Assembly: GCA_021793495.1 (NCBI GenBank)
Contig: JAJYSQ010000027.1
Span: forward strand, 1 to 9,664
Direction of reading: 5' to 3'
From: Actinomycetes bacterium
GTDB taxonomy: Bacteria; Actinomycetota; Actinomycetes; JAJYSQ01
Length of the DNA stretch: 9,664 nucleotides
In this document: in pieces, positions 1 to 7,691 of the stretch
Layout of the letters: each line of letters opens with the position of its first letter
Position numbering within the stretch: the stretch's first letter is position 1
Translations under genes and position numbers: made by a program
The notes under the pieces: model-generated
Databases searched by the model: none
The model's input: the letters and a program-made list of their open reading frames with translations, nothing else
Told to the model about the DNA's origin: nothing

Positions 1-29
1 CGGCCCGGCCAGCGACTTGAATAACCCCC

Positions 30-35
30 AAGGAG
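30..35 (+). promoter_or_regulatory. Ribosome binding site of the sulfatase gene
   Basis: AAGGAG lies 7 nt before a GTG codon at 43. It fixes the start of the sulfatase gene at this GTG; the protein then begins directly with the family's first beta strand and metal-binding Asp pair. The remaining bases 1-29 are too short to show a promoter or the end of a previous gene. Confidence 0.8.
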
Positions 36-42
36 TGACAGA

Positions 43-1437
43 GTGACCCCGAACATTCTCGTTGTCTTCATCGATGACCACGCGCAGTGGGCGAATGGTT
101 GCTACGGAAACAGTGAGATTCGAACGCCGTCGATCGACTTTCTGGCCGACACGGGCGTACTGATGGAGAATGCGTTCACTCCGACACCGGTCTGCTCACC
201 GGCCCGTGCCTGCTTTTTCACCGGCCAACTGTCGTCACAGCACGGCGTACATGACTACTTGAATACTTGGGACCCTCGCGTAAACGATCGAGCCTGGCTA
301 GCTGGCCGCAAGATACTCCCTCAGATCTTGCAGCAGCACAGCTACGTCACCGGGCTAACTGGAAAATGGCACTTGGGCAGGTCTTTCGAACGGCAACCTG
401 GATTCGACTACTGGTACGAAGTCGGGGACACGCACTTCGAGAACGAGGCGCTGATCGGACCCTGGCCAGAGGCCGGTCGACGGCCTCAACGATACGATCC
501 GCATGCCATTACAGACCGCGCAGTGCAATTCTTGCGGAGTCGCTCCTTCGATCACCCGTTCTTCCTGTTCGTCGGCTACATCGCCACACACAGTCCTTGG
601 ACGGATCATCCGGAGCGGCTGGTCGCCAGCTACCGGGATTGTCACTTCCGCGATATACCGACAGACATCACATACCCGTTCGGTCGGATGGCGTCCGAGT
701 CTCTCATGTCCACCCGATTCACTCCGCGTGAGGCGCTCGCTCAGTACTACGCATCCGTGACCGAGATTGATGAACAGGTCGGCAGGCTCATCGACGAGCT
801 CGATACGCAGGCCATACGTAATGACACGCTTGTTGTGTACACCTCGGATCACGGTCTGAACATGGGTCACCATGGTGTGTGGGGCAAGGGTAACGGTACG
901 AAACCGTACAACATGCTCGAAGAATCCATTCGGGTGCCGCTCATCCTGAACCAACCGAATACGCTATTCGCCGGCCAGCGGCGGTCCGAGATGGTCAATC
1001 ATTGTGATCTCTTCACCACCCTGTTGGAGCATGCCGGCATCGACGCTGCAGACATATCGCGTCACGAGTCCACACTTCTTCCCGGGCAGTCGTTTCATTC
1101 CTTGCTGCTCGGACGAAATACCACAGCGTGGCGAAACGTAATCTTCGGAGAATACGGAACGGTTCGAATGGCGCGTACCCGTCGGTACAAGCTGATCGTT
1201 CGTTACCCGGCCGAGGAGTGTCAGCTCTTCGACCTTGACACTGATCCCCGCGAGACGGTGGATCTTGCTGCCGAAGGACGCCATCGAGAACTGATCGATC
1301 AGTTGAAGACTGCACTCGAGAAGTACTTCGAAACCTACGAAGATCCGGTTCTTAGTGGCCGGCGGGTCGCGGACCTGCCGTCGTTCAACGAGGAAGAGGT
1401 CTGGCGCCTTCCCGATGGGGACAGCATATGGTGGTGA
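43..1437 (+). CDS. Sulfatase family hydrolase (type I, formylglycine-dependent)
   Basis: A 464-residue member of the alkaline-phosphatase/sulfatase superfamily that hydrolyses a sulfate (or related) ester. Seen: the N-terminal metal pair D11-D12; the sulfatase signature CSPAR at 51-55, where C51 would be oxidised to formylglycine and R55 assists; GKWHLG at 107-112 (K108, H110); THSPW near 182-186 (H183); and SDHG at 268-271 followed by a GKGNGTKPYNM segment (281-291), supplying the remaining metal and sulfate ligands. There is no signal peptide or membrane segment, so it is probably cytoplasmic, like choline-sulfatase-type enzymes, and the substrate would have to be imported. Length is normal for the family. 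It has a GTG start with a good ribosome site. Its GC content is clearly lower than that of the operon downstream, suggesting a separate origin. No formylglycine-generating enzyme is present in the window. Substrate unknown; a phosphonate or phosphate monoester hydrolase of the same fold cannot be excluded. Confidence 0.9.
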   Translation: MTPNILVVFIDDHAQWANGCYGNSEIRTPSIDFLADTGVLMENAFTPTPVCSPARACFFTGQLSSQHGVHDYLNTWDPRVNDRAWLAGRKILPQILQQHSYVTGLTGKWHLGRSFERQPGFDYWYEVGDTHFENEALIGPWPEAGRRPQRYDPHAITDRAVQFLRSRSFDHPFFLFVGYIATHSPWTDHPERLVASYRDCHFRDIPTDITYPFGRMASESLMSTRFTPREALAQYYASVTEIDEQVGRLIDELDTQAIRNDTLVVYTSDHGLNMGHHGVWGKGNGTKPYNMLEESIRVPLILNQPNTLFAGQRRSEMVNHCDLFTTLLEHAGIDAADISRHESTLLPGQSFHSLLLGRNTTAWRNVIFGEYGTVRMARTRRYKLIVRYPAEECQLFDLDTDPRETVDLAAEGRHRELIDQLKTALEKYFETYEDPVLSGRRVADLPSFNEEEVWRLPDGDSIWW

Positions 1438-1526
1438 GTCGAGTTGGAACCGACATTGGCATGTGCCGTACGTAACTACTTCGGGCTCTCCCGGCGGGCG
1501 TGCGGGCTCGGCGCTGGGTTGAGGGC

Positions 1527-1567
1527 GCCGGGTGGCCCGGGGGGAGTTTCCCCCCGGGCCACCCGGC
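1527..1567 (+). terminator. Perfect 18-bp GC-rich hairpin, likely terminator
   Basis: Arms 1527-1544 and 1550-1567 are exact reverse complements, almost entirely G and C, around the 5-base loop AGTTT. There is no U-tract, which is common for terminators of high-GC actinobacteria. It lies 89 bases after the sulfatase stop and before the promoter of the next operon, so it probably ends sulfatase transcription. The perfect pairing makes it work equally in both directions and could alternatively mark the end of a mobile element. Confidence 0.6.
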
Positions 1568-1762
1568 CGCCAGGACCTCACGCTCCAGACAAGCCTCAAC
1601 ACCCACTTTCGCGGACTCACCAAGCGAGCAAACGGTCTCCACTCATGCGGCGCCCCCATCGTCATGGCCGACCTCACCCGAGGCGGACTGTGCTCAGCCC
1701 TGCCAGGAAGGGTCGCATGAACCCACAGAAACGGCAGGGGAGTCCGAAAAACACCGGCCATG

Positions 1763-1772
1763 TGGTATACCA
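1763..1772 (+). promoter_or_regulatory. Operator-like palindrome TGGTATACCA (site 1)
   Basis: A perfect 10-base palindrome, TGGTATACCA, lies about 40 bases before the ligase start codon, just upstream of a -10-like element. The same core recurs at 9257-9266, before the ABC transporter gene. The sequence matches the operator type of GntR-family FCD regulators (TNGT...ACNA; UxuR/ExuR sites contain TTGGTATACCAA). Which regulator binds is unknown, since none is encoded in the window. Confidence 0.55.
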
Positions 1773-1781
1773 TGTCTCACT

Positions 1782-1787
1782 TATAGT
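1782..1787 (+). promoter_or_regulatory. Putative -10 element of ligase-amidase-dehydrogenase operon
   Basis: TATAGT matches the -10 consensus at 5 of 6 bases and sits in an unusually AT-rich patch 26 bases before the ligase start. No good -35 is seen at the right distance (CATGTG at 1759-1764), so the promoter may be weak or activator-dependent. The palindrome at 1763-1772 lies in the spacer, a position from which a bound protein would block polymerase. Confidence 0.45.
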
Positions 1788-1813
1788 ATTTACTCACTTG
1801 CACAGGAGGACAC

Positions 1814-3364
1814 ATGGACGCCGTGTCGGCGCAGACGGTTTCGGCCTGGGCCCGCCACCTCGGCGTAAACCCGGCCGACATCGACGTACGCAGGCTGCGA
1901 CGTGACCTCGCCTCGGGCACGCTGCCCGCGGTCTTCGCTGCCGCTGCACGGCGGTCACCAACCGCCACCGTCCAGATCGGCTCCGAACGCTGCACCCACG
2001 CTGCGCTGCACGGCTGTGCCGCACGCAGCGCGTCTGTGCTCGCCGCGCACGGGATTGCGCCCGGCGCCCGGGTCATCCTCTGCGCGGGGACGTCGATGGA
2101 CTTCGCGGTCTGCTACCTCGCCATCCTGCACACCGGGGCGACCGTCGTCCTGGCAAACCCCGGCTACACCCGCACGGAGCTGCAGCACCTGGTTGACCGG
2201 TCCGCGGCAGCCCTACTGCTCGTCGATGACGAGGCGGCCTGGGTTCCGGATGTCGAGACGCTGGCGGTGGCCGAGGTCACAACACGCGCCACCGACGCTG
2301 CCGAGCTGGCACTGGCAGAGCTGTCGGCGGACGACACGGCGTTGCTCGCCTACACATCCGGCACCACCGGGCGGCCGAAGGGCGTTCCGCTGAGCCACGG
2401 TATGCTGCTGGCCTCGATCCGCGCTGTCATGCGCGCGTGGCGCTGGTCGCCCGACGACACGCTTGTCCACGCATTGCCGCTGTTCCATCAGCACGGGTTG
2501 GGCGGGTTGCACGCCAGCCTGCTGGCGGGCTCGAACGCGGTGGTCCTTGCTAGGTTCGACCCGCACGACCTGGTCGCCGCCGTCGACCGCGAGCGTGCCA
2601 CGATCGTGTTCGCCGTGCCGAGCATCCACCGACGACTGGTCAGTCTGGATGCGGACGAGCTACAACCGTTGCGCCGCCTGCGTTTTATCACCTCCGGGTC
2701 GGCAGCGCTATCACCCGCCCTGGCCGAGGAGCTGATCACCAGAACAGGCACGCAGCCCCTCGAACGCTACGGGCTCACGGAGTCTGGCCTGGATGTCTCG
2801 AACCTGTACGACGGCAACCGCGTGCTGGGGACGGTAGGGTTCCCCTTGCCCGGCGTGGAGGTGGAGCTGTTCGACGCCGCCGGGTCCATCGTGCGGGCAG
2901 GTAGCGAGGGAGAGATCGCACTGCGTGGCCCGCAGGTGTTCACCGGCTACCTCGACGACGCTGCCGCGACCGAGGCGGCGTTCTGGCCCGGCAGCTGGTT
3001 CCGCACCGGCGATCTCGGTCGCCTGGACGACGATGGCCGGCTCGCGATCACCGGCCGGCTCAAGGAACTGATCATCACCGGCGGCATGAACGTTTCGCCT
3101 CGTGAGGTCGAGCGCATCATCGAAGAGCTGCCCGGCGTCACCCAAGCAGCGGTCGCCGGGCTCGCAAGTGAACGCTGGGGCGAGGAGGTCGCCGCCTGGG
3201 TCGAGTCGGACGACGCGATCGACCCTACGACGGTGATGGAGCACTGCCGTGCCCATCTCGCGGCGTACAAGTGCCCGAAGCAGGTCTTCGTCATCGATGC
3301 CTTGCCGCGCAACGCAATGGGCAAGGTCGTCCGCAACCAGCTCGTCGCCGGCTCGGGCCGGTGA
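1814..3364 (+). CDS. Acyl-CoA synthetase, malonyl-CoA-synthetase-like (ANL family)
   Basis: A 516-residue AMP-forming ligase that would activate a carboxylic acid to its CoA thioester through an acyl-adenylate. Seen: the phosphate-binding loop TSGTTGRPKG at 181-190; an LPLFHQHGLG segment at 221-230; the adenine/Mg motif YGLTES at 319-324; GTVGFPLPGVEVEL (339-352); the hinge-region FRTGD ending at D400; and C-terminal catalytic Lys K504 in AMGKVVRNQL. The run from LERYGLTES through SNLYDGNR and GTVGFPLPG is close in style to malonyl-CoA synthetase (MatB/ACSF3), so a short dicarboxylate is a reasonable substrate guess, but general fatty- or aryl-acid ligases share these motifs. The ATG is preceded by AGGAGGA at 1804-1810, spaced 3 bases from the start codon. 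It is the first gene of a three-gene operon; its TGA overlaps the GTG of the amidase. Confidence 0.88.
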   Translation: MDAVSAQTVSAWARHLGVNPADIDVRRLRRDLASGTLPAVFAAAARRSPTATVQIGSERCTHAALHGCAARSASVLAAHGIAPGARVILCAGTSMDFAVCYLAILHTGATVVLANPGYTRTELQHLVDRSAAALLLVDDEAAWVPDVETLAVAEVTTRATDAAELALAELSADDTALLAYTSGTTGRPKGVPLSHGMLLASIRAVMRAWRWSPDDTLVHALPLFHQHGLGGLHASLLAGSNAVVLARFDPHDLVAAVDRERATIVFAVPSIHRRLVSLDADELQPLRRLRFITSGSAALSPALAEELITRTGTQPLERYGLTESGLDVSNLYDGNRVLGTVGFPLPGVEVELFDAAGSIVRAGSEGEIALRGPQVFTGYLDDAAATEAAFWPGSWFRTGDLGRLDDDGRLAITGRLKELIITGGMNVSPREVERIIEELPGVTQAAVAGLASERWGEEVAAWVESDDAIDPTTVMEHCRAHLAAYKCPKQVFVIDALPRNAMGKVVRNQLVAGSGR

Positions 3365-4809
3365 CGCAGTTGACCGACGAGGCTGGGTCGCTGGTCCCTG
3401 CAGACCTCGTCGAGACCAGGACGCGCGACACCTACGGTGCCTGGATGCGTCGTGCCCTCGAGGTCGCGAAGGACTTGTGCGACAACGCACAAACATCCGC
3501 CGCAGATGATCCAGGGTGGGTCGCGTCGGCGACCACCCCCGACCTGCGGTACACGAGGTACTCGGGCGAGCCCGGTGCTGGTGCAGACATCGCCGCGGGC
3601 GTCGACGCTGGCTGGCTCGTGGCCCGGGGAACCGGAGACCGGTCAGCGGCAGCAGGGTGCCTGCACGGTCTGACCGTTGCAGTGAAGGACATCATCGACG
3701 TGGCCGGTCTACCGACCCGCAATGGGACTCCCGGCGGTCTGTGGCGTGAACCCACACGTTCGGCAGCATCGTGGCAGGCGCTGGAAGCCGCGGGCGCCCG
3801 CTGCGTGGGCAAGAGCGCCACGCACGAGATGGCCTGGGGCGTCACCACTCCTCAGGTGCCGCACCCGGCCGACCCTCGACGTTCTGCCGGTGGATCCTCG
3901 GGCGGGTCAGCCGCCTGTGTCGCCGCCCGAATCAGCGACGCCGCCCTCGGCACTGACACCGGTGGCTCGATCCGCATCCCCGCCGCACTGTGCGGGGTCG
4001 TCGGCTTCCGGCCGACGACGGGCTCGCTCCACACCAGCGGTGTGACGGCGCTCGCGCCAGAGCAGGACGTCGTGGGCCCGCTTGCCGCCGACGTGCGCAC
4101 CGCCGTGGCCATGCTCGAGGTCCTGCTCGGCCAGGCACTGACACCGCGGCTCACCGACCCGTCGGGTCTGCGCGTTGGCGTGCTGGCCAACCCGGGCCGC
4201 CTCGACAGCGCGGTGGGGCATGCCTACCGAGACACGTTGCGGGCGCTCGCGGCCGCAGGCGTGGAGCTCGTCGCGATCGAGTCGTCGCTCTGGCGCCAGG
4301 CTGGCAGCATCTCGCTGCTGACGATGCTGCTGTCCTCCGGGCGTGAGCACGCCGCGAGCGTGCACGCCGCGCCGCTGTCGTTCGGCGGCGAAGCACGTGC
4401 CCTGCTCACTCTCGGCGAGCAGCTCGACGACGACGGCACGCGAGCACTCGTCGCCCGCTCCCGGCGGGTGCTGGCGGCGCAGACCGCGCATCTGTTTGCC
4501 GAGTACCGCCTTGATGCCTGCATCACGCCGACGACGCCATGTTCGGCGCCCTTGCGCGAGGTGGACACCGTGACCGTGGGCGGCAAAGACGAGCCGGTCC
4601 CGGCTGCGCTGACCAGGTTCACGGCCTGGGCATCGACCGTCGCCATGCCAGCCGTCAGTGTCCCGGCCGTGAGTGTCCCCGCCGCCGGATCAGGCGGCGA
4701 GCTGCCCGTCGGCGTTCAGATCATGGCCGCACCCCACGACGAGCACGTCTGCGTCCACCTCGCCCTCGCCGTCCAGGACATCACCAGGAGGACAGACCAT
4801 GAGCAGTGA
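3361..4809 (+). CDS. Amidase signature family hydrolase
   Basis: A 482-residue amidase of the AS family, which hydrolyses an amide to a carboxylate and ammonia or an amine. The Ser-cisSer-Lys triad is visible: K109 in LTVAVKD, cis-Ser S179 in GGSSGGS, nucleophile S203 in GTDTGGSIRIPA. The 24-residue spacing between the two serines is the family standard. The chosen start is GTG 3361, which overlaps the ligase stop as GTGA and implies translational coupling; there is no clear ribosome site of its own. The in-frame ATG at 3445 is an alternative that would drop 28 residues. The reading frame also stays open upstream to 3271, inside the ligase, but that part is ligase sequence read out of frame. 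Residues 431-440 carry a tandem AVSVP-AVSVP duplication near the conserved LPVGVQI segment. Substrate unknown; it is related to hydrolases of the AtzE/AtzF/GatA type but is probably not GatA, as no gatB or gatC is nearby. Confidence 0.9.
   Translation: MTQLTDEAGSLVPADLVETRTRDTYGAWMRRALEVAKDLCDNAQTSAADDPGWVASATTPDLRYTRYSGEPGAGADIAAGVDAGWLVARGTGDRSAAAGCLHGLTVAVKDIIDVAGLPTRNGTPGGLWREPTRSAASWQALEAAGARCVGKSATHEMAWGVTTPQVPHPADPRRSAGGSSGGSAACVAARISDAALGTDTGGSIRIPAALCGVVGFRPTTGSLHTSGVTALAPEQDVVGPLAADVRTAVAMLEVLLGQALTPRLTDPSGLRVGVLANPGRLDSAVGHAYRDTLRALAAAGVELVAIESSLWRQAGSISLLTMLLSSGREHAASVHAAPLSFGGEARALLTLGEQLDDDGTRALVARSRRVLAAQTAHLFAEYRLDACITPTTPCSAPLREVDTVTVGGKDEPVPAALTRFTAWASTVAMPAVSVPAVSVPAAGSGGELPVGVQIMAAPHDEHVCVHLALAVQDITRRTDHEQ
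4651..4680 (+). repeat. In-frame 15-bp tandem duplication inside the amidase
   Basis: Two adjacent 15-base units (4651-4665 and 4666-4680) agree at 13 of 15 positions and both encode AVSVP. They lie just before the LPVGVQI strand that ends many amidase domains. The duplication adds five residues without breaking the frame. Confidence 0.8.
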
Positions 4810-6010
4810 TCAAAGCAGCGCCGGCGCCAAAGGCCCGGCCAAGGCGGCCATCGACCCGCTGGACTTCGTCGACACCCGGGCGCTGCTGTCCGGCGAGGAA
4901 CGGGCGATCACCGACACGGTGCGCAGGTTCGTCGACGACAAGATCGTCAACCGCGTCGGCGGCTGGTTCGAGAACGGCGAGTTCCCGGCCCGGGAGATCG
5001 CGCCACAGCTCGGCGAGATCGGGCTGCTCGGCATGCACCTGGACGGATTCGGCTGCGCTGGAACCAATGCGGTCTCGTACGGCCAGGCCTGCCTCGAGCT
5101 CGAAGCGGGCGACTCTGGCCTGCGCTCGTTCGTGTCCGTGCAGGGCTCGCTCGCGATGTTCCCGATCCGGGCGTATGGGTCGCAGGAGCAGTGCGAGCAG
5201 TGGTTGCCACCGATGGCGACCGGTAGCACGATCGGCTGCTTCGGCCTGACCGAGCCGGACAGCGGGTCCGACCCGGGCAGCATGCGCACCCGTGCCCGGC
5301 GCGATGGCAGCGACTGGATCCTCAACGGTCGAAAGATGTGGATTACCAACGGTTCCATCGCCGACGTGGCGGTCGTCTGGGCCGAGACCGATGAAGGTGT
5401 GCGAGGATTCCTCGTTCCGTCCGGCACGCCCGGCTTCGGTCAATACCAGATCCACCAGAAGATGTCGCTACGCGCGTCGGACACCGGTGAGCTGGTCCTC
5501 GACGACGTGCGCCTGCCCGACGCCGCGGTCCTGCCAGGCGTTCACGGTCTGAGGGGTCCGCTGTCGTGCCTGACTGAGGCCCGGTTCGGTATCCTGTTCG
5601 GTGCCCTGGGAGCAGCCAGGGCGAGCTACGCAGCGGCACGCTCCTACGCGATGGAGCGCCAGCAGTTTGGCCGGCCGATCGCGGGGTTCCAGCTGACGCA
5701 GGCGAAGTTCGCCTCGATGGTCTCGGCGCTCAGCCAGGGGACGCTGCTGGCGCTGCACCTGGGTCGAATGAAGGACGACGGGCGACTGGCTCCCGATCAC
5801 GTCAGTCTCGGGAAGATGAGCAACGTGCGTACGGCGCTGGACATCTGCCGTTTAGCGCGGACCATCCTCGGCGCGAACGGGATCAGCTTGGAGTATCCGG
5901 TGATCCGGCATATGACTAACCTTGAGTCGGTACTCACCTACGAAGGGACCGAGGAGGTTCACGCGCTGGTCGTCGGCAAGGCCGTGACCGGCCTCGATGC
6001 TTTTCGCTGA
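4799..6010 (+). CDS. Acyl-CoA dehydrogenase, glutaryl-CoA-dehydrogenase-like
   Basis: A 403-residue flavoprotein that alpha,beta-dehydrogenates an acyl-CoA, passing electrons to ETF. Seen: the FAD-binding motif FGLTEPDSGSD (148-158); KMWITN (179-184); ERQQFGRPI (286-294); and the C-terminal YEGTEEVHALVVG (381-393), with E382 as the expected catalytic base. The SVQGSL context and the terminal VTGLDAF are typical of glutaryl-CoA dehydrogenases. From memory of human GCDH, its Glu87, Arg94, Ser95 and the Tyr before the catalytic Glu correspond here to E102, R109, S110 and Y381, the set linked to binding and decarboxylating glutaryl-CoA. The ATG at 4799 has AGGAGGA at 4786-4792 with a 6-base spacer and overlaps the amidase end by 11 bases. 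The frame stays open further upstream, but that part is amidase in another frame. One TTA codon occurs at 5852-5854. Last gene of the plus operon; the substrate may be a relative of glutaryl-CoA. Confidence 0.88.
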   Translation: MSSDQSSAGAKGPAKAAIDPLDFVDTRALLSGEERAITDTVRRFVDDKIVNRVGGWFENGEFPAREIAPQLGEIGLLGMHLDGFGCAGTNAVSYGQACLELEAGDSGLRSFVSVQGSLAMFPIRAYGSQEQCEQWLPPMATGSTIGCFGLTEPDSGSDPGSMRTRARRDGSDWILNGRKMWITNGSIADVAVVWAETDEGVRGFLVPSGTPGFGQYQIHQKMSLRASDTGELVLDDVRLPDAAVLPGVHGLRGPLSCLTEARFGILFGALGAARASYAAARSYAMERQQFGRPIAGFQLTQAKFASMVSALSQGTLLALHLGRMKDDGRLAPDHVSLGKMSNVRTALDICRLARTILGANGISLEYPVIRHMTNLESVLTYEGTEEVHALVVGKAVTGLDAFR

Positions 6011-6040
6011 GGCCCGCGGTGGCCGAACCGCCGCGCTGCG

Positions 6041-6922
6041 CTACCTGGCGCCGGTGGTCGACGACGACAACGCGCGCGGGTCTCGTTCTTGCCACTTGCC
6101 GTGCTCGACGGCTGCGAAGAAGCGTTCCAGCAGCTGGTTGAACAGCACTGGCTCCTCGAGGTTGGTGACATGACCCGACTTGGGCAGCACAGCTAGCCCG
6201 CAGCGTGGGATGGCGCGCTTGAGCATGAGGTCGGCCTCGAGCGCACCGTTGTCCTCGTCGCCCACGATGACCAGGACCGGCGACACGCAGGCGGCGAGCT
6301 CGTCGTGCATCGCGTACAGCGACGGGCGCCCCTTCTGGACGCCGCGCATGGTGAGCGCCGCCCCGACCGGATCGTGCTCGCTGAGTACCCGGACGTGCTC
6401 CGCATGCCCACGCGGGTCCTTCGCTGCATACTGCACTCGCGCCGGCCCGAAGCCGTACCACTGCGACATGGCCTGCGACCCCTCCTCGTCGAACGCCACA
6501 GCGACCTTCTCGGACTCCTCCCGGAACGCGGCCCCCTTGTCCGGGTGGGCACCGTAACCGCACCCGGCCACCACCGAACCTAGTGTGCGTTCGGGGTGGC
6601 GCAACGCGAAGTGCAGGGCGCCGAAGCCTCCCATCGAGTTGCCGATCACGAACGCTTTGTCGACCTTGACCGCAGCCATCACCGCCAGAACGTCCAGGAC
6701 CGCGCGGTCCTGGCTGTACGACGCCTGCTCGGTCGGCACGTCGGACGGCGGGTACCCACGCGCGGCGAAGACGATGCACCGATAGGTCCGCGAGAAGTGG
6801 CGCACCTGCGGTTCCCACGAGCGGTGGTCGCCTGCGAACTCGTGCAGGAACACGAGCGGGTCCCCACTCCCAGTCTCCTCAAAGTACAGACGGACGTCGT
6901 CGTCCGTCAACGCGTACGGCAC
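6041..6922 (-). CDS. Alpha/beta hydrolase
   Basis: A 293-residue alpha/beta-fold hydrolase. Seen: an oxyanion-region motif FLHEFAGDHRSW (25-36); nucleophile elbow GNSMGG (94-99) with S96; GDEDN (221-225) with likely acid D224; and SGHVTNLEEP (249-258) with H251, so the Ser-Asp-His triad is complete. No signal peptide or membrane segment is visible, hence probably cytoplasmic. Possible roles in a catabolic cluster are ester, lactone or C-C bond hydrolysis; the substrate is not evident. The GTG start (6922-6920) is supported by AGGAG at 6933-6929 on the minus strand, 6 bases before the codon. It is the third gene of the minus operon, 51 bases after the CoxG-like gene, and its stop faces the acyl-CoA dehydrogenase stop across 30 bases. 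Confidence 0.88.
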   Translation of the reverse strand: MPYALTDDDVRLYFEETGSGDPLVFLHEFAGDHRSWEPQVRHFSRTYRCIVFAARGYPPSDVPTEQASYSQDRAVLDVLAVMAAVKVDKAFVIGNSMGGFGALHFALRHPERTLGSVVAGCGYGAHPDKGAAFREESEKVAVAFDEEGSQAMSQWYGFGPARVQYAAKDPRGHAEHVRVLSEHDPVGAALTMRGVQKGRPSLYAMHDELAACVSPVLVIVGDEDNGALEADLMLKRAIPRCGLAVLPKSGHVTNLEEPVLFNQLLERFFAAVEHGKWQERDPRALSSSTTGAR

Positions 6923-6973
6923 GTGTTACTCCTGTTCGTGGACCTCTTGTGGCGCAGGACCTCTGTACTACGG

Positions 6974-7690
6974 CTAGCGGTGACGACGTCCATGGCGGGT
7001 GCCCCATCGAGCCCCGACGTAGCCACCCAGTGCCGACGCGAGGATGGCGACGATGGTGCCGCTGTGACGAACGAGCACAGGTCGCACGACGAACTTCCAG
7101 GCGTCGAGGGGGATGTCTGCTGCCTCGGTGGCAGAGCCGAGACCGGCCGGCTCGGGGGGTGTCACGACCTGTGCCGCTGGTGCGTACGGCGCGCGGTGGG
7201 TCGGCGCCGCGGCCGGTCCGGCCGCTACTGGCGGCGTAGTCCCCGACCCGTTGAGCAGCGCTTCGACGTTTTTCGCGAAGGCCTGCATGAAGCCATCCGT
7301 CACCTCGCCGATGATGCCGCGGCCGAACTGGGCGACCTTGCCGCGGATGTTGAGCTCGGTGACAATCTCGACGAGTGTGCCCTCGCCCTTCTCGCTCAGC
7401 TGGGCGACGACGTACGCATCGGCGTTGCCAGCGCCGTTCTGCTCACGACCCTTGGCGCGCAACGCGATCCGGAGGCGATCACGGTCGACTTCGGTGAGGT
7501 GCAGCTGGCCGGTGTAGGCGGCTCCCAACGGCCCCACCTTGACCTTGACCTCACCGTCGTAGGTGTCCTCGGCCGGCCGCCCCAGCAGGCGCGAACCCGG
7601 CATGCAGCCGGCGACCCGCTCGATGTCGAGGAAGGCGTCGAACACCTGGGCCGGTGGGCTGTCGATCACGAAGGAGTTGGAGAGCTTCAC
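6974..7690 (-). CDS. CoxG/SRPBCC family protein with C-terminal membrane anchor
   Basis: A 238-residue protein. Residues 1-147 form an SRPBCC domain of the carbon monoxide dehydrogenase subunit G (CoxG) type: MKLSNSFVI strand, CMPG at 29-32, VKVKVGPL near 48-55 and GKVAQFGRGI at 117-126. A Pro/Ala-rich linker (about 151-195) leads to one hydrophobic segment (about 210-226) followed by the basic tail RWGTRHGRRHR, so the tail should anchor the protein to the membrane with the domain in the cytoplasm. The family binds hydrophobic ligands; true CoxG links CO dehydrogenase to the membrane and quinone. No cox large, medium or small subunit genes are in the window, so here it probably serves another enzyme or binds a pathway intermediate. 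The GTG start lies 1 base after the SDR stop, implying translational coupling; its own ribosome site is weak. Confidence 0.87.
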   Translation of the reverse strand: MKLSNSFVIDSPPAQVFDAFLDIERVAGCMPGSRLLGRPAEDTYDGEVKVKVGPLGAAYTGQLHLTEVDRDRLRIALRAKGREQNGAGNADAYVVAQLSEKGEGTLVEIVTELNIRGKVAQFGRGIIGEVTDGFMQAFAKNVEALLNGSGTTPPVAAGPAAAPTHRAPYAPAAQVVTPPEPAGLGSATEAADIPLDAWKFVVRPVLVRHSGTIVAILASALGGYVGARWGTRHGRRHR

Positions 7691-7691
7691 G

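Larger units (their letters stand above)
1438..1813. other. Intergenic region between sulfatase and ligase operon
   Basis: A 376-base gap. It holds a perfect hairpin (1527-1567) and, at its right end, a promoter with an operator-like palindrome and a strong ribosome site for the ligase. Bases 1438-1526 and about 1570-1740 show no convincing gene. Short open frames exist on both strands, but none has a ribosome site or a protein I recognise. They may be residue of an older insertion. Confidence 0.6.

Noticed and set aside
964..1773. Long minus-strand open frame across the end of the sulfatase and the gap.
   Set aside because: It lies antisense to a well-supported sulfatase, reads through the hairpin, has low-complexity Arg/Pro-rich sequence and no recognisable domain.
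6016..6031. GCGGT/ACCGC stem between the convergent operons as a terminator.
   Set aside because: Only 5 bp with a 6-base loop and no U-tract; too weak to call on its own.
5934..6818. Second long minus-strand frame overlapping the alpha/beta hydrolase.
   Set aside because: Arg/Gly-rich shadow; the hydrolase frame carries the complete Ser-Asp-His triad and a ribosome site.
6974..7690. Assignment as coxG of a carbon monoxide dehydrogenase operon.
   Set aside because: None of the catalytic CO dehydrogenase subunits is present and the neighbours are an SDR and a hydrolase, so a gene symbol would mislead.
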